DNA of 64,000 bases from Amycolatopsis granulosa (GTDB lineage Bacteria; Actinomycetota; Actinomycetes; Mycobacteriales; Pseudonocardiaceae). The DNA lies in assembly GCF_011758745.1 (NCBI RefSeq), contig NZ_JAANOV010000001.1:2604001-2668000 (forward strand), in the 5' to 3' direction. The notes under the pieces are model-generated. The model did no database searches, was not told the origin of the DNA, and was given only the letters and a program-made list of their open reading frames with translations. This document shows positions 54,498-64,000 of this stretch, piece after piece. Positions within the stretch are counted from its first letter, which is position 1, and every line of letters starts with the position of its first letter. The position numbers and the translations under genes are program-made.

Positions 54498-54898
54498 TAG
54501 CGGCCACCTGCCTTCTTCTTACCGCTCTTCTTGGCCTCGGGACGCGACTCCACCTCGACGGTGATGTGGCTGGTCCGCTTGCGGATCCGGTACGCACGGC
54601 CCTGGGCGCGCGGCTGGATGCGCTTGAGGGTCGGTCCCTCGTCGGCGTACGCGTTCTTCACGAACAGCGTGTCCGGGTCCAGGTTGAGGTTGTTCTCGGC
54701 GTTGGCCACGGCGCTGGCGAGCACCTTCGCCACCGGCTGGCTCGCCGCGTACGGCGAGAACCGGAGCACGGCGAGGGCTTCGGCGGCGCTAAGACCCTTG
54801 ATGAGCTCGATCACCCGGCGCACCTTCGTCGGCGAGTCCCGGACGAAGCGAGCCCGCGCCACGGCCACCTGGGCCGGAGCGGTTTCTGGGGCTGTCAT
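54497..54898 (-). CDS. rplV: 50S ribosomal protein L22
   Basis: A 133-residue exit-tunnel protein. [40 protein letters not shown] and the tunnel loop [20 protein letters not shown] are present. The C-terminus ends in a short Lys-rich tail. Confidence 0.98.
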   Translation of the reverse strand: MTAPETAPAQVAVARARFVRDSPTKVRRVIELIKGLSAAEALAVLRFSPYAASQPVAKVLASAVANAENNLNLDPDTLFVKNAYADEGPTLKRIQPRAQGRAYRIRKRTSHITVEVESRPEAKKSGKKKAGGR

Positions 54899-54929
54899 CG
54901 CTTGCTTTCCCTAACTCTCGTGTGCCCGC

Positions 54930-55211
54930 TCAGCGGCGGCGCGACTTCCGGTCATCCTTGACGTGACCCTTGAAGGTCCGCGTCGGAGCGAACTCACCCA
55001 GCTTGTGGCCGACCATGGCCTCGCTGACGAACACCGGCACGTGCTTGCGGCCGTCGTGCACCGCGATGGTGTGACCCAGCATGTCCGGGATGATCGTGGA
55101 CCGGCGGGACCAGGTCTTGATCACCGTCTTCTTGCCCGACTCGTTGAGCGCGTCCACCTTCTTGAGCAGGTGGTCGTCCACGAACGGGCCCTTCTTCAGG
55201 CTACGCGGCAT
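54930..55211 (-). CDS. rpsS: 30S ribosomal protein S19
   Basis: A 93-residue head protein: [40 protein letters not shown] and [20 protein letters not shown]. Follows rplB after 18 bases. Confidence 0.98.
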   Translation of the reverse strand: MPRSLKKGPFVDDHLLKKVDALNESGKKTVIKTWSRRSTIIPDMLGHTIAVHDGRKHVPVFVSEAMVGHKLGEFAPTRTFKGHVKDDRKSRRR

Positions 55212-55229
55212 GTTGTCTTACCTCCCTGC

Positions 55230-56063
55230 TCAGCGCTTCTTGCCGGTACGCCGGCGGCGGACGATCAATGCGTCGGACGGCTTGCGACGGCGGGTGCGGC
55301 CCTCCGGCTTGCCGTTCGGGTTGACCGGGTGGCGACCACCCGAGGTCTTGCCCTCACCACCACCGTGCGGGTGGTCGACCGGGTTCATGACGACACCCCG
55401 GACGGTCGGGCGCTTGCCACGCCAGCGGTTGCGGCCCGCCTTGCCCCAGTTGATGTTCTGGTGCTCGGAGTTGCCGACCTCGCCGACGGTGGCGCGGTTG
55501 CGCACGTCCACGTTGCGGATTTCGCCCGAGGGCATCCGCAGCTGGGCGTACGGGCCGTCCTTGGCCACCAGCTGCACGCGGGCGCCGGCCGAGCGGGCGA
55601 TCTTCGCGCCGCCGCCGGGGCGGAGCTCGATCGCGTGCACCACGGTGCCGACCGGGATGTTGCGCAGCGGCAGGTTGTTGCCCGGCTTGATGTCGGCGCG
55701 CGGGCCGGCTTCGACCTTGTCGCCCTGCTTCAGCTTGTCCGGCGCGATGATGTAGCGCTTCTCGCCGTCGGCGTAGTGCAGCAGCGCGATGCGGGCGGAC
55801 CGGTTGGGGTCGTACTCGATGTGCGCGACCTTGGCCGGGATGCCGTCCTTGTCGTTGCGCCGGAAGTCGATGACCCGGTAGGCCCGCTTGTGGCCGCCAC
55901 CCTTGTGGCGGGTGGTGATCTTGCCCGAGGAGTTGCGGCCGCCGCTCTTGCTCAGCGGGCGAAGCAGCGACTTCTCCGGCTCCGACCGGGTGATCTCGGC
56001 GAAGTCCGACACGCTCGAGCCACGGCGGCCCGGGGTGGTCGGCTTGTACTTACGAATACCCAT
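55230..56063 (-). CDS. rplB: 50S ribosomal protein L2
   Basis: A 277-residue protein needed for subunit joining. [40 protein letters not shown] and the key [20 protein letters not shown] loop with its His are intact. Confidence 0.98.
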   Translation of the reverse strand: MGIRKYKPTTPGRRGSSVSDFAEITRSEPEKSLLRPLSKSGGRNSSGKITTRHKGGGHKRAYRVIDFRRNDKDGIPAKVAHIEYDPNRSARIALLHYADGEKRYIIAPDKLKQGDKVEAGPRADIKPGNNLPLRNIPVGTVVHAIELRPGGGAKIARSAGARVQLVAKDGPYAQLRMPSGEIRNVDVRNRATVGEVGNSEHQNINWGKAGRNRWRGKRPTVRGVVMNPVDHPHGGGEGKTSGGRHPVNPNGKPEGRTRRRKPSDALIVRRRRTGKKR

Positions 56064-56078
56064 GACAGCTTCCGTCCC

Positions 56079-56390
56079 TTACGCGGCGGGTCCGCCGAAG
56101 ATCTCGATCGGCTTGCTCTCGGCGGACAGCGTCACGACGGCGCGCTTGACGGCCTTGCGCTTGCCGAAGCCGTAGCGGGTCCGCTTGCGCTTGCCCTGCC
56201 GGTTCAGCGTGTTCACGCTGACCACCTTGACGCCGAAGATCTGCTCGACGGCGATCTTGATCTGCGTCTTGTTGGCGTCCGGCCGGACCTCGAACGTGTA
56301 CTTGTGGTCCTCGAGGAGCCCGTAGGACTTCTCGGAGATCACCGGCGCGAGCACGATGTCACGAGGGTCCGGGATGGCGACGCTGCTCAC
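56079..56390 (-). CDS. rplW: 50S ribosomal protein L23
   Basis: A 103-residue protein at the tunnel exit, docking site for trigger factor and [43 protein letters not shown] and [20 protein letters not shown] match. GTG start in GTGA overlaps rplD. Confidence 0.98.
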   Translation of the reverse strand: MSSVAIPDPRDIVLAPVISEKSYGLLEDHKYTFEVRPDANKTQIKIAVEQIFGVKVVSVNTLNRQGKRKRTRYGFGKRKAVKRAVVTLSAESKPIEIFGGPAA

Positions 56391-57078
56391 TGCGCTTCAC
56401 TCCCTTCAACCTCACTGGCCCGAGCGGAAGCCTTGGCCGCCTTGCCCTTGACCGGGCCGGCGATGAAGGCGTCGTACGCGGCCTTGGTGAACACCACGTC
56501 GTCGTTGACCAGCACGTCGTAGGTGTTGAGCTGGTCGGGGTTGATCAGGTGCACGTTCGGCAGGTTGCGGGCGGACAGCCAGCCCTGCTCGTCCTCGCGG
56601 TGCAGCACGACCAGCAGGCGCTTGGCCTGGGTCACGGCAGCGAGGGCCTTCTTCGCCTCCTTGGTGTTGGGCTTCTCACCCGACACCAGCTCGGTGATGA
56701 CGTGCACCTGGCCGGCGCGCGCCCGGTCGGAGAGGGCACCGCGGAGGGCGGCGGCCTTCATCTTCTTCGGGGTGCGCTGCGTGTAGTCGCGCGGCGTGGG
56801 GCCGTGGACGGTGCCACCGCCGGCGAACTGCGGGGCGCGGGTCGAACCCTGGCGGGCGCGGCCGGTGCCCTTCTGGCGGTACGGCTTCTTGCCGCCGCCG
56901 GAGACCTCGCCGCGGGTCTTCGTGTCGTGCGTGCCCTGGCGCGCGGCGGCCTGCTGGGCCACCACGACCTGGTGCATCAGCGGCACGTTGGCCTGGACGT
57001 CGAAGATCTCCGCGGGGAGCTCGACGGTGCCACCGGAGACGCTGCCGCCGCCGGCCGGGTCTTTCAATTCGATCGTGG

Positions 57079-57082
<4 letters not shown>
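56387..57082 (-). CDS. rplD: 50S ribosomal protein L4
   Basis: A 231-residue protein. The tunnel loop [20 protein letters not shown] and [20 protein letters not shown] are conserved. A short Lys/Ala-rich C-terminal tail follows. In E. coli L4 represses the S10 operon. ATGA overlap with rplC. Confidence 0.98.
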
Positions 57083-57735
<653 letters not shown>

Positions 57736-57766
57736 GAGTCTCTTATCTCCGCCGCTCGCCCAACGC

Positions 57767-58072
57767 TTACTGGATGTTGACGTCGACGCTCGCCGGGAGG
57801 TCGATGCGCATGAGCGCGTCGACCGTCTTCGGCGTCGGGTCGAGGATGTCGATCAGCCGCTTGTGCGTGCGCATCTCGAAGTGCTCGCGCGAGTCCTTGT
57901 ACTTGTGCGGCGAGCGGATGACGCAGTAAACGTTCTTCTCGGTGGGCAGCGGCACAGGTCCGACGACCGAGGCGCCGGTGCGCGTCACCGTCTCGACGAT
58001 CTTGCGCGCGCTGGCATCGATCGCCTCGTGGTCGTAGGCCTTGAGCCTGATGCGGATCTTCTGTCCCGCCAT
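57767..58072 (-). CDS. rpsJ: 30S ribosomal protein S10
   Basis: A 101-residue protein, also the NusB partner in antitermination. [20 protein letters not shown] and [20 protein letters not shown] are typical. It opens the S10 operon. GAAGGA lies about 12 bases before the ATG. Confidence 0.98.
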
Positions 58073-58396
58073 GGTCGCAGCTCGTTCCTTCGTCTTGTGC
58101 CGCTATCTCTACCCGCGCTTTCGCGCCGGTTTCCGCACGTCAACGCCCTCGCGTCCGATCCACGCGGTCGGGCGTGTCGCGCCCGCTGCGCAGACTGATC
58201 CCGCAGGAGGATCGTCGTCGTGCCGGTTGGTCTTCACCGCGAGACGGCCGTGCCGGCCATCTGACGCGCCCGCGGTCTCCCCCTTGGAGAAACCCACGGA
58301 CCAAGGCCACTCGCGCCGGGGCGGCCGATTTCTCTGCAGATATCGGCCGCCCCGCAACGAGCAACTCAACTAGTGTCGCACACGTGCTTTCGCAAC
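58073..58396 (-). promoter_or_regulatory. S10 operon promoter and leader region, with a perfect inverted repeat
   Basis: The 324 bases between the tuf terminator and rpsJ carry no supported gene. GGGGCGGCCGAT (58318-58329) and ATCGGCCGCCCC (58342-58353) form a 12-base perfect stem with a 12-base loop, about 245 bases before rpsJ. TTGACG (58144-58139) is -35-like, but no -10 lies at 16-19 bases. The hairpin could be a second tuf terminator or part of the leader. Confidence 0.45.
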
Positions 58397-58430
58397 CCGG
58401 CCCCGGGGTGCTATAGCGCCCCGGGGCCGG
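58397..58430 (-). terminator. terminator after tuf
   Basis: CCGGCCCCGGGG (58397-58408) and CCCCGGGGCCGG (58419-58430) form a 12-base stem, extended by TGC/GCG toward a TATA loop. It lies seven bases after the tuf stop and closes the str operon. Confidence 0.85.
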
Positions 58431-58437
58431 TACGAAA

Positions 58438-59631
58438 TCACTTGATGATCTTGGTGACCTGGCCCGCGCCGACGGTCCGGCCACCCTCGCGGATGGCGAA
58501 CCGCAGACCCTCGTCCATGGCGACCGGCTGGATGAGCGACACCTTGATCTCGGTGTTGTCACCCGGCATGACCATCTCGGTGCCCTCGGGGAGGGTCACG
58601 ACGCCGGTCACGTCGGTCGTCCGGAAGTAGAACTGCGGGCGGTAGTTGTTGAAGAACGGCGTGTGTCGGCCACCCTCGTCCTTGGACAGGATGTAGACCG
58701 AACCCTCGAACTCCGTGTGCGGAGTCGTGGTGCCGGGCTTCACGACGACCTGGCCGCGCTCGACGTCCTCGCGCTTGATACCACGCAGCAGCAGACCGAC
58801 GTTGTCACCGGCCTGGCCCGAGTCGAGCAGCTTGCGGAACATCTCGACACCGGTGACAGTCGTCTTCTGCGACTTCTCCTTGATGCCGACGATCTCGACC
58901 TCTTCGTTGACGTTGATCTGGCCGCGCTCCACGCGACCGGTCACGACGGTGCCGCGGCCGGTGATGGTGAAGACGTCCTCGATCGGCATCAGGAACGGCT
59001 TGTCGAGGTCACGCACCGGGTCCGGCACGTTGTCGTCGACGGCCTGCATGAGCTCCAGAACCGACTCCGACCACTTCGGGTCGCCCTCGAGGGCCTTCAG
59101 GCCGGAGACCTTGACCACCGGGGCGTCGTCGCCGGGGAACTCCTGCGAGGACAGCAGCTCGCGGACCTCCAGCTCGACCAGCTCGAGGATCTCCTCGTCG
59201 TCGACCATGTCGGCCTTGTTCAGCGCCACGACGATGTAGGGCACACCAACCTGGCGGGCGAGCAGCACGTGCTCACGGGTCTGCGGCATCGGGCCGTCGG
59301 TCGCGGCGACCACCAGGATCGCGCCGTCCATCTGGGCGGCACCGGTGATCATGTTCTTGATGTAGTCCGCGTGACCGGGGGCGTCCACGTGGGCGTAGTG
59401 GCGCTTCTCGGTCTGGTACTCGACGTGCGAGATGTTGATCGTGATACCGCGCTGCTTCTCTTCCGGCGCGTTGTCGATCTGGTCGAACGCCCGGGACTCG
59501 TTGAGCTCCGGGTACTTGTCGTGCAGAACCTTGGTGATCGCCGCGGTCAGCGTGGTCTTGCCGTGGTCGACGTGACCGATGGTCCCGATGTTGACGTGCG
59601 GCTTGCTCCGCTCGAACTTCGCCTTCGCCAC
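58438..59631 (-). CDS. tuf: translation elongation factor Tu
   Basis: A 397-residue GTPase delivering aminoacyl-tRNA. G motifs [10 protein letters not shown] (G1), [12 protein letters not shown] (G2), VDAPGHADY (G3) and NKADMVDD (G4) are present; DAPGH replaces the DCPGH of E. coli, as in many actinobacteria. The C-terminal [20 protein letters not shown] looks wild-type at the region where elfamycin-resistance changes occur. GTG start after AGGAGG. 130 bases separate it from fusA. Confidence 0.98.
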   Translation of the reverse strand: MAKAKFERSKPHVNIGTIGHVDHGKTTLTAAITKVLHDKYPELNESRAFDQIDNAPEEKQRGITINISHVEYQTEKRHYAHVDAPGHADYIKNMITGAAQMDGAILVVAATDGPMPQTREHVLLARQVGVPYIVVALNKADMVDDEEILELVELEVRELLSSQEFPGDDAPVVKVSGLKALEGDPKWSESVLELMQAVDDNVPDPVRDLDKPFLMPIEDVFTITGRGTVVTGRVERGQINVNEEVEIVGIKEKSQKTTVTGVEMFRKLLDSGQAGDNVGLLLRGIKREDVERGQVVVKPGTTTPHTEFEGSVYILSKDEGGRHTPFFNNYRPQFYFRTTDVTGVVTLPEGTEMVMPGDNTEIKVSLIQPVAMDEGLRFAIREGGRTVGAGQVTKIIK

Positions 59632-59761
59632 TGGAATGTCCTCCTGGACTCTTGCTTTGCTTCACCGGACGGCGTGGCAGCCGAACGGCGACTCAATCTG
59701 GTCGGTTGTGCGGACCCTAGGGGAGGCCCCTGTGCGCGCCCGCGTTGGGTGCTGCGGGGTG

Positions 59762-61861
59762 TTACTCCCCCGTCGCCTTCGCGATGATCTCCTTCGCGAC
59801 GTTCGACGGAACCTCGGCGTAGGAGTCGAACGTCATCGAGTAGTTCGCCCGACCCTGGGTACGAGACCGCAGGTCGCCGACGTACCCGAACATCTCGGAC
59901 AGCGGAACCAGTGCCTTCACGACCCGGGTGCCTGCCCGCTCGTCCATGGCCTGGATCTGGCCACGGCGCGAGTTGAGGTCGCCGATGACGTCACCCATGT
60001 AGTCCTCGGGGGTGGTCACCTCGACAGCCATGACCGGCTCCAGCAGAACCGGGCTGGCCTGGCGCGCGGCCTCCTTGAGCGCCATCGAACCGGCGATCTT
60101 GAAGGCCATTTCCGACGAGTCGACCTCGTGGTAAGCGCCGTCCAACAGGGTCACCTTCAGCCCGACCAGCGGGTAACCGGCGAGGACACCGTACTGCATG
60201 GCGTCCTGGGCACCGGCGTCCACCGACGGGATGTACTCCCGCGGCACGCGGCCACCGGTGACCTTGTTGTCGAACTCGTAGAGGGCGCCGTCACCGGTGG
60301 ACAGCGGCTCCAGCTTGATGATCACGCGCGCGAACTGACCGGAACCACCGGTCTGCTTCTTGTGCGTGTACTCGTGCTTCTCGACCGTGCGGCGGATCGT
60401 CTCGCGGTAGGCGACCTGCGGCTTACCGATGTTCGCCTCGACCTTGTAGTCGGACTTCATGCGGTTGACCAGCACCTCGAGGTGCAGCTCGCCCATGCCC
60501 GCGATGATCGTCTGACCGGTCTCCTCGTCCAGCTGGACCTGGAAGGTGGGGTCCTCCTCGGCCAGCTTCTGGATCGCGGTCGACAGCTTCTCCTGGTCGG
60601 CCTTCGTCTTGGGCTCGATGGCCACCTTGATGACCGGCTCCGGGAAGGTCATCGACTCGAGCACGATCGGGTTCTGCGGGTCGCACAGGGTGTCACCGGT
60701 CGTGGTGTCCTTCAGGCCGATGACCGCGTAGATGTGGCCGGCCTGGGCCTCGTCGACCGGGTTCTCCTTGTTGGAGTGCATCTGGAAGAGCTTCCCGATG
60801 CGCTCCTTGCGCTCCTTGGTCGAGTTGATGACCTGCGCGCCGGCGGCGACCTTGCCCGAGTACACCCGGACGTAGGTCAGCTTGCCGAAGAACGGGTGCG
60901 CGGCGATCTTGAACGCCAGAGCCGCGAACGGCTCGTCGACCGACGGCTTGCGCGACGCCGGGGTCTCACCGTCGGTGAGGGTGCCCTCGACGGCCGGGAC
61001 GTCCAGCGGCGACGGCAGGTAGTCGATCACCGCGTCGAGCATGGGCTGCACGCCCTTGTTCTTGAACGCGGAACCGCACAGCACCGGGTACGCCTCGCGG
61101 GCGACGGTCAGCTTGCGGATGCCGGCCTTGATGTCGGCCTCGGACAGCTCCTCGCCGCCGAAGTACTTCTCCATCAGGGCGTCGTCGGTCTCCGCGACGG
61201 CCTCGATCAGCTTGTCGCGGTACTCCGCGGCCTTGTCGGCGAGGTCGGCCGGGATCTCCTCGACCTCGTAGTCCTCGCCCTTCTTGACCTCGCCCCGCCA
61301 GGTCAGCGCCTTCATGCGGACCAGGTCGATGACGCCCTGGAAGTCGCTCTCGGCACCGATCGGCAGCTGGATGACCAGCGGGCGGGCACCGAGGCGCTCC
61401 TCGATGGTGCGCACGGTGAAGTAGAAGTCCGCGCCCAGCTTGTCCATCTTGTTGACGAAGCAGATGCGCGGGACCTCGTACTTGTCGGCCTGGCGCCAGA
61501 CCTGCTCGGACTGGGGCTCGACACCCTCCTTGCCGTCGAAGACGGCGACCGCACCGTCGAGCACCCGCAGCGAACGCTCCACCTCGACGGTGAAGTCGAC
61601 GTGGCCGGGGGTGTCGATGATGTTGATCTGGTGGTCGGCCCAGAAGGTGGTGGTAGCAGCCGAGGTGATGGTGATACCCCGCTTCTGCTCCTCCTCCATC
61701 CAGTCCATCGTCGCGGCGCCGTCGTGCACCTCGCCGATCTTGTAGTTGATCCCGGTGTAGAACAGGATCCGCTCGGTGGTGGTGGTCTTACCGGCGTCGA
61801 TGTGAGCCATGATGCCGATGTTGCGGACCTTGTTCAGGTCGGTCAGCACGTCGCGTGCCAC
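59762..61861 (-). CDS. fusA: translation elongation factor G
   Basis: A 699-residue translocase. [20 protein letters not shown] (G1), [14 protein letters not shown] (G2), [20 protein letters not shown] (G3) and [14 protein letters not shown] (G4) lie in the N-terminal domain. Domains II to V follow, with [20 protein letters not shown] at the end. GTG start. Same-operon neighbours rpsG and tuf. Confidence 0.98.
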   Translation of the reverse strand: MARDVLTDLNKVRNIGIMAHIDAGKTTTTERILFYTGINYKIGEVHDGAATMDWMEEEQKRGITITSAATTTFWADHQINIIDTPGHVDFTVEVERSLRVLDGAVAVFDGKEGVEPQSEQVWRQADKYEVPRICFVNKMDKLGADFYFTVRTIEERLGARPLVIQLPIGAESDFQGVIDLVRMKALTWRGEVKKGEDYEVEEIPADLADKAAEYRDKLIEAVAETDDALMEKYFGGEELSEADIKAGIRKLTVAREAYPVLCGSAFKNKGVQPMLDAVIDYLPSPLDVPAVEGTLTDGETPASRKPSVDEPFAALAFKIAAHPFFGKLTYVRVYSGKVAAGAQVINSTKERKERIGKLFQMHSNKENPVDEAQAGHIYAVIGLKDTTTGDTLCDPQNPIVLESMTFPEPVIKVAIEPKTKADQEKLSTAIQKLAEEDPTFQVQLDEETGQTIIAGMGELHLEVLVNRMKSDYKVEANIGKPQVAYRETIRRTVEKHEYTHKKQTGGSGQFARVIIKLEPLSTGDGALYEFDNKVTGGRVPREYIPSVDAGAQDAMQYGVLAGYPLVGLKVTLLDGAYHEVDSSEMAFKIAGSMALKEAARQASPVLLEPVMAVEVTTPEDYMGDVIGDLNSRRGQIQAMDERAGTRVVKALVPLSEMFGYVGDLRSRTQGRANYSMTFDSYAEVPSNVAKEIIAKATGE

Positions 61862-61925
61862 TGCACTGTTCCCCTGTCTCGAAGCTTGGGGCCCGGCCTG
61901 GCTTGTCTCGGCAGCCGGGCTACGT

Positions 61926-62396
61926 TCACCACCGGTAGTGGGCGAACGCCTTGTTGGACTCGGCCATCTTGTGGGTGTCCTCGCGGCGCTTCACGCTGGC
62001 CCCGAGGCCGTTGCTCGCATCGAGCAGCTCGTTCTGCAGACGCTCGATCATGGTCTTCTCGCGGCGGGCCCGCGAGAAGCTGACGATCCAACGCAGCGCA
62101 AGGGTGGTCGAGCGGCCGGGCTTGACCTCGATCGGCACCTGGTAGGTGGCACCACCGACGCGGCGGCTCTTCACCTCGATGCTCGGCTTCACGTTGTCCA
62201 GCGCACGCTTGAGCGTGACGACGGGGTCCGTGCCGGTCTTCTCCCGGGCACCTTCCAGCGCGCCGTACACGATGCGCTCGGCCAGCGATCGCTTGCCGTC
62301 GGTCAGCACCTTGTTGATCAGCTGGGTGACCAGCGGGGAACCGTAGACCGGGTCGGAGATCAGCGGCCGCTTCGGGGCCGGACCCTTGCGGGGCAT
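61926..62396 (-). CDS. rpsG: 30S ribosomal protein S7
   Basis: A 156-residue head protein. [40 protein letters not shown] and [20 protein letters not shown] are typical, ending [20 protein letters not shown]. The ATG overlaps the rpsL TAA by one base (TAATG). The frame extends far upstream but that part is rpsL in another frame. Confidence 0.98.
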   Translation of the reverse strand: MPRKGPAPKRPLISDPVYGSPLVTQLINKVLTDGKRSLAERIVYGALEGAREKTGTDPVVTLKRALDNVKPSIEVKSRRVGGATYQVPIEVKPGRSTTLALRWIVSFSRARREKTMIERLQNELLDASNGLGASVKRREDTHKMAESNKAFAHYRW

Positions 62397-62770
62397 TAGC
62401 TCTTCTCCTTCTTCGCGCCGTACCGGCTGCGCGCCTGCTTGCGGTTCTTCACACCCTGGGTGTCGAGCGAACCGCGGATGATCTTGTAGCGAACGCCGGG
62501 CAGGTCCTTCACACGACCACCGCGCACGAGCACCATCGAGTGCTCCTGCAGGTTGTGGCCCTCGCCCGGGATGTAGGCGGTGACCTCGATGCCGCTGGTC
62601 AGCTTCACACGCGCGACCTTGCGCAGCGCCGAGTTCGGCTTCTTGGGCGTCGTGGTGTACACGCGAGTGCACACGCCACGCCGCTGCGGACTCCCCTTGA
62701 GGGCCGCGGTCTTCTGCTTGGCAGCCTTGTCCTGGCGGCCCTTGCGGACCAGCTGCTGGATCGTGGGCAA
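62396..62770 (-). CDS. rpsL: 30S ribosomal protein S12
   Basis: A 124-residue decoding-centre protein. [40 protein letters not shown] and [20 protein letters not shown] are conserved. Lys43 and Lys88, where streptomycin-resistance changes arise, are both wild-type. The start is TTG, as in M. tuberculosis, with AAGG about nine bases before. First gene of the str operon. Confidence 0.98.
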   Translation of the reverse strand: MPTIQQLVRKGRQDKAAKQKTAALKGSPQRRGVCTRVYTTTPKKPNSALRKVARVKLTSGIEVTAYIPGEGHNLQEHSMVLVRGGRVKDLPGVRYKIIRGSLDTQGVKNRKQARSRYGAKKEKS

Positions 62771-63277
62771 TGGACCAGCCTTCTGTCGCGTCTTGCTTGT
62801 TCCGTCTTTGTTTCTCCCCGGTCCCCGAGGTCGGGCGTGTCGGCCCGCGTCTGGGCCTTCCGGCCGTTAACGTTCCCTCGGATTTTCCGCGGAGCTCCGC
62901 TTCGCCGCGGCCGTCGCCACGATGCCGGAGCATCCCCGCTTGGCCGAAAAGCACGCAGAGCGGCCCGACACATGCCGGGCACAGTCGTCAAAGATACCCG
63001 CCCGTGGACAAGGGGACGACTTGGGGGTCGTTTCCGGCACGAGGAGGGCGCAGATGGCGCTGTCCCAGCTTATCCGATCGAACCCGCCCGCGGGGCTCGC
63101 CGGAGATCATGTTCCACCGCGCACCTGCATGGGGTGCAACGCGCGACGGCCCGCGACCATTCCCCCGACCAGGGGTCCGGCGGGCATTTTCGGAGATTTC
63201 GCCCACCCGGTCGGCGACTGCCGCCATGCTTGGACCACGCGACCCCGGAGTCGCGCGACATCGTGGGGAGGTTCGTC
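62771..63277. promoter_or_regulatory. divergent region between the str operon and a YbaB-like gene
   Basis: A 507-base gap that must hold the str-operon promoter. I see no clear -10/-35 pair: TTGACG and TATCTT occur on the minus strand (62985-63000 area) but not at proper spacing. On the plus strand a strong GAGGAGGGCG lies before ATG 63054, yet the frame it opens runs into the YbaB-like gene in another phase and uses atypical codons. Nothing else is supported. Confidence 0.35.
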
Positions 63278-63886
63278 GTGTCACCCGAGTTCGATCGGCT
63301 CGTGGCCCAGTTCGAGCAGTTCCGGTCCCGGTTGCGGCGGGCCGACGAGCGGTTCGCCGCCGTCGGCCGGATGAGTCAGGAGCTGGCCGGGCTGGAGGTG
63401 GTCGCCACCTCGCCCGACCGCGCGGTCACGGTCGTCGCCGGCCCGTCCGGCGCGATCAAGGACATCCGGCTCACCGAGCAGGCGATGCGCCGGCCGCCGC
63501 AGGCGCTGTCCACCGCGCTGATGACCACCCTGCGGCAGGCCGTCGCCGAGGCCGCGCGGCGACAGGCCGGAATCGTGGAGAACGCGGTCGGTGGCGAGAT
63601 GAACCTCACCGACCAGGTGCTCGAGACCCAGGCCCAGCTGTTCGGGACCACCGCCGAGGAGCTGCGCGCCACGATGGGGCGGACCACGCCCGCACCGGCC
63701 TCCCCGGCTCCGCAGGCGGAGACTGCGCCCGCGGACCCGGCTCCCGCGCGCCGTCCCGGCCACGAGGAAGGCGAAGACTTCTCGCAGGAGGACTTCTTCG
63801 ACGACAAGGCGTCACCGGCTCCCCCGCCCCCGCCCGAGGACCACCAGGACGACGACTTCCTCGGCCTCGACGAGGAGGACCGGTGA
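63278..63886 (+). CDS. YbaB/EbfC-like protein with acidic Pro-rich tail, coupled to an EspC-like gene
   Basis: A 202-residue protein. Residues 1 to about 115 have the YbaB fold pattern: an N-terminal coiled helix (EFDRLVAQFEQFRSRLRRAD), beta strands (LEVVATSPDRAVTVVAGPSG, AIKDIRLTEQAMRR) and C-terminal helix (LSTALMTTLRQAVAEAARRQ). The last 65 residues are disordered, Pro- and Asp/Glu-rich. GTG at 63278 follows GGGGAGG. The stop overlaps the next gene (GTGA). YbaB-fold EspL accompanies substrates in mycobacterial ESX-1, so a T7SS role is likelier than nucleoid binding. That role is an inference. Confidence 0.8.
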   Translation: MSPEFDRLVAQFEQFRSRLRRADERFAAVGRMSQELAGLEVVATSPDRAVTVVAGPSGAIKDIRLTEQAMRRPPQALSTALMTTLRQAVAEAARRQAGIVENAVGGEMNLTDQVLETQAQLFGTTAEELRATMGRTTPAPASPAPQAETAPADPAPARRPGHEEGEDFSQEDFFDDKASPAPPPPPEDHQDDDFLGLDEEDR

Positions 63887-64000
63887 GCGCGGGCGGCTAC
63901 TCGGTCGATCCCGCCGCGCTGACCAGGTACTCCGGCGAACTGAACGCCAACCGGGCCGCGGTCGCGCAGGTCACCGGCAAGGTCGGCCAGGCCGACGTGG
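63883..64000 (+). CDS. EspC-like type VII secretion target protein, N-terminus only (cut by the right edge)
   Basis: Thirty-nine codons are visible: SAGGYSVDPAALTRYSGELN then ANRAAVAQVTGKVGQADV. The GYxVDPxxL opening is the same as in the EspC-like protein at 20236-20544 (GYEVDPQQV). The GTG overlaps the YbaB-like stop by four bases. The rest, and any large partner gene, lie outside the window. Confidence 0.65.
   Translation, partial: MSAGGYSVDPAALTRYSGELNANRAAVAQVTGKVGQADV

Noticed and set aside
61926-62954. Long N-terminal extension of rpsG
   Set aside because: The extra frame is rpsL read in another phase; the ATG at 62396 with TAATG overlap gives the exact S7 length.
63054-63374. ATG with a strong GAGGAGGGCG site before the YbaB-like gene
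   Set aside because: The frame uses atypical codons, shows no family, and overlaps the YbaB-like gene in another phase, whose own GTG has GGGGAGG.

Overview
This window is high-GC actinobacterial chromosome, most likely from the Pseudonocardiaceae (Amycolatopsis or a close relative). The evidence is frequent GTG/TTG starts and G/C-ending codons, a MatB that closely resembles the Streptomyces enzyme, zinc-ribbon ribosomal proteins S14 (type Z) and L36, a complete type VII secretion (T7SS/ESX) locus, and a gene order that follows Mycobacterium tuberculosis Rv3419c-Rv3462c and then the S10/spc/str ribosomal block. I could not run a database search, so the genus is an inference.

Layout. 1-2475: the first bases of a quinone-oxidoreductase-like gene, a divergent HxlR regulator, and a secreted cell-wall amidase. 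2499-9991: the t6A tRNA-modification genes tsaD-rimI-tsaB and, separately, tsaE. Between them sits a malonate block (GntR regulator, matB, acyl-CoA carboxyltransferase) whose divergent control region holds a large palindrome. 8894-16030: alpha/beta hydrolase, alr, xylB-type kinase, nnr and glmS, serving wall precursors and metabolite repair. 16152-21946: a hydrolase, a three-gene cassette for a T7SS-type substrate (EspC-like protein, 887-residue repeat-rich protein, small coiled protein), and glmM. 22157-23127: rplM-rpsI.

23327-39277 is a lipoprotein, a DUF4333 protein and the T7SS locus: two WXG100 proteins, an Hsp70-like fusion, eccC, eccD, mycP, eccB, eccE and a coupled gene of unknown function. 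Its position between rplM-rpsI and truA-rplQ is that of mycobacterial ESX-4, but it carries eccE, which most mycobacterial ESX-4 loci lack.

39437-62770 is one long minus-strand translation block, read right to left: str operon (rpsL, rpsG, fusA, tuf), S10 operon (rpsJ to rpsQ), spc operon (rplN to rplO), a membrane-protein gene, secY-adk-map, infA-rpmJ-rpsM, a small unnamed gene, rpsK-rpsD-rpoA-rplQ, and truA. Hairpins mark several borders: after tuf, between rpsQ and rplN, after rplO, between rpsD and rpoA, between rpoA and rplQ, and after rplQ. 63278-64000 is a plus-strand YbaB-like gene coupled to the start of another EspC-like gene, so a second T7SS-substrate cassette probably continues beyond the window.

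Most notable: a 68-residue gene coupled between rpsM and rpsK; truA without ATG/GTG/TTG start, overlapping the hairpin after rplQ; the two EspC-like cassettes; DnaA-box-like sites after truA; several apparently leaderless promoters; and an amidase carrying a transglycosylase-like region that lacks its catalytic Glu. I saw no tRNA, rRNA, CRISPR array or insertion sequence.
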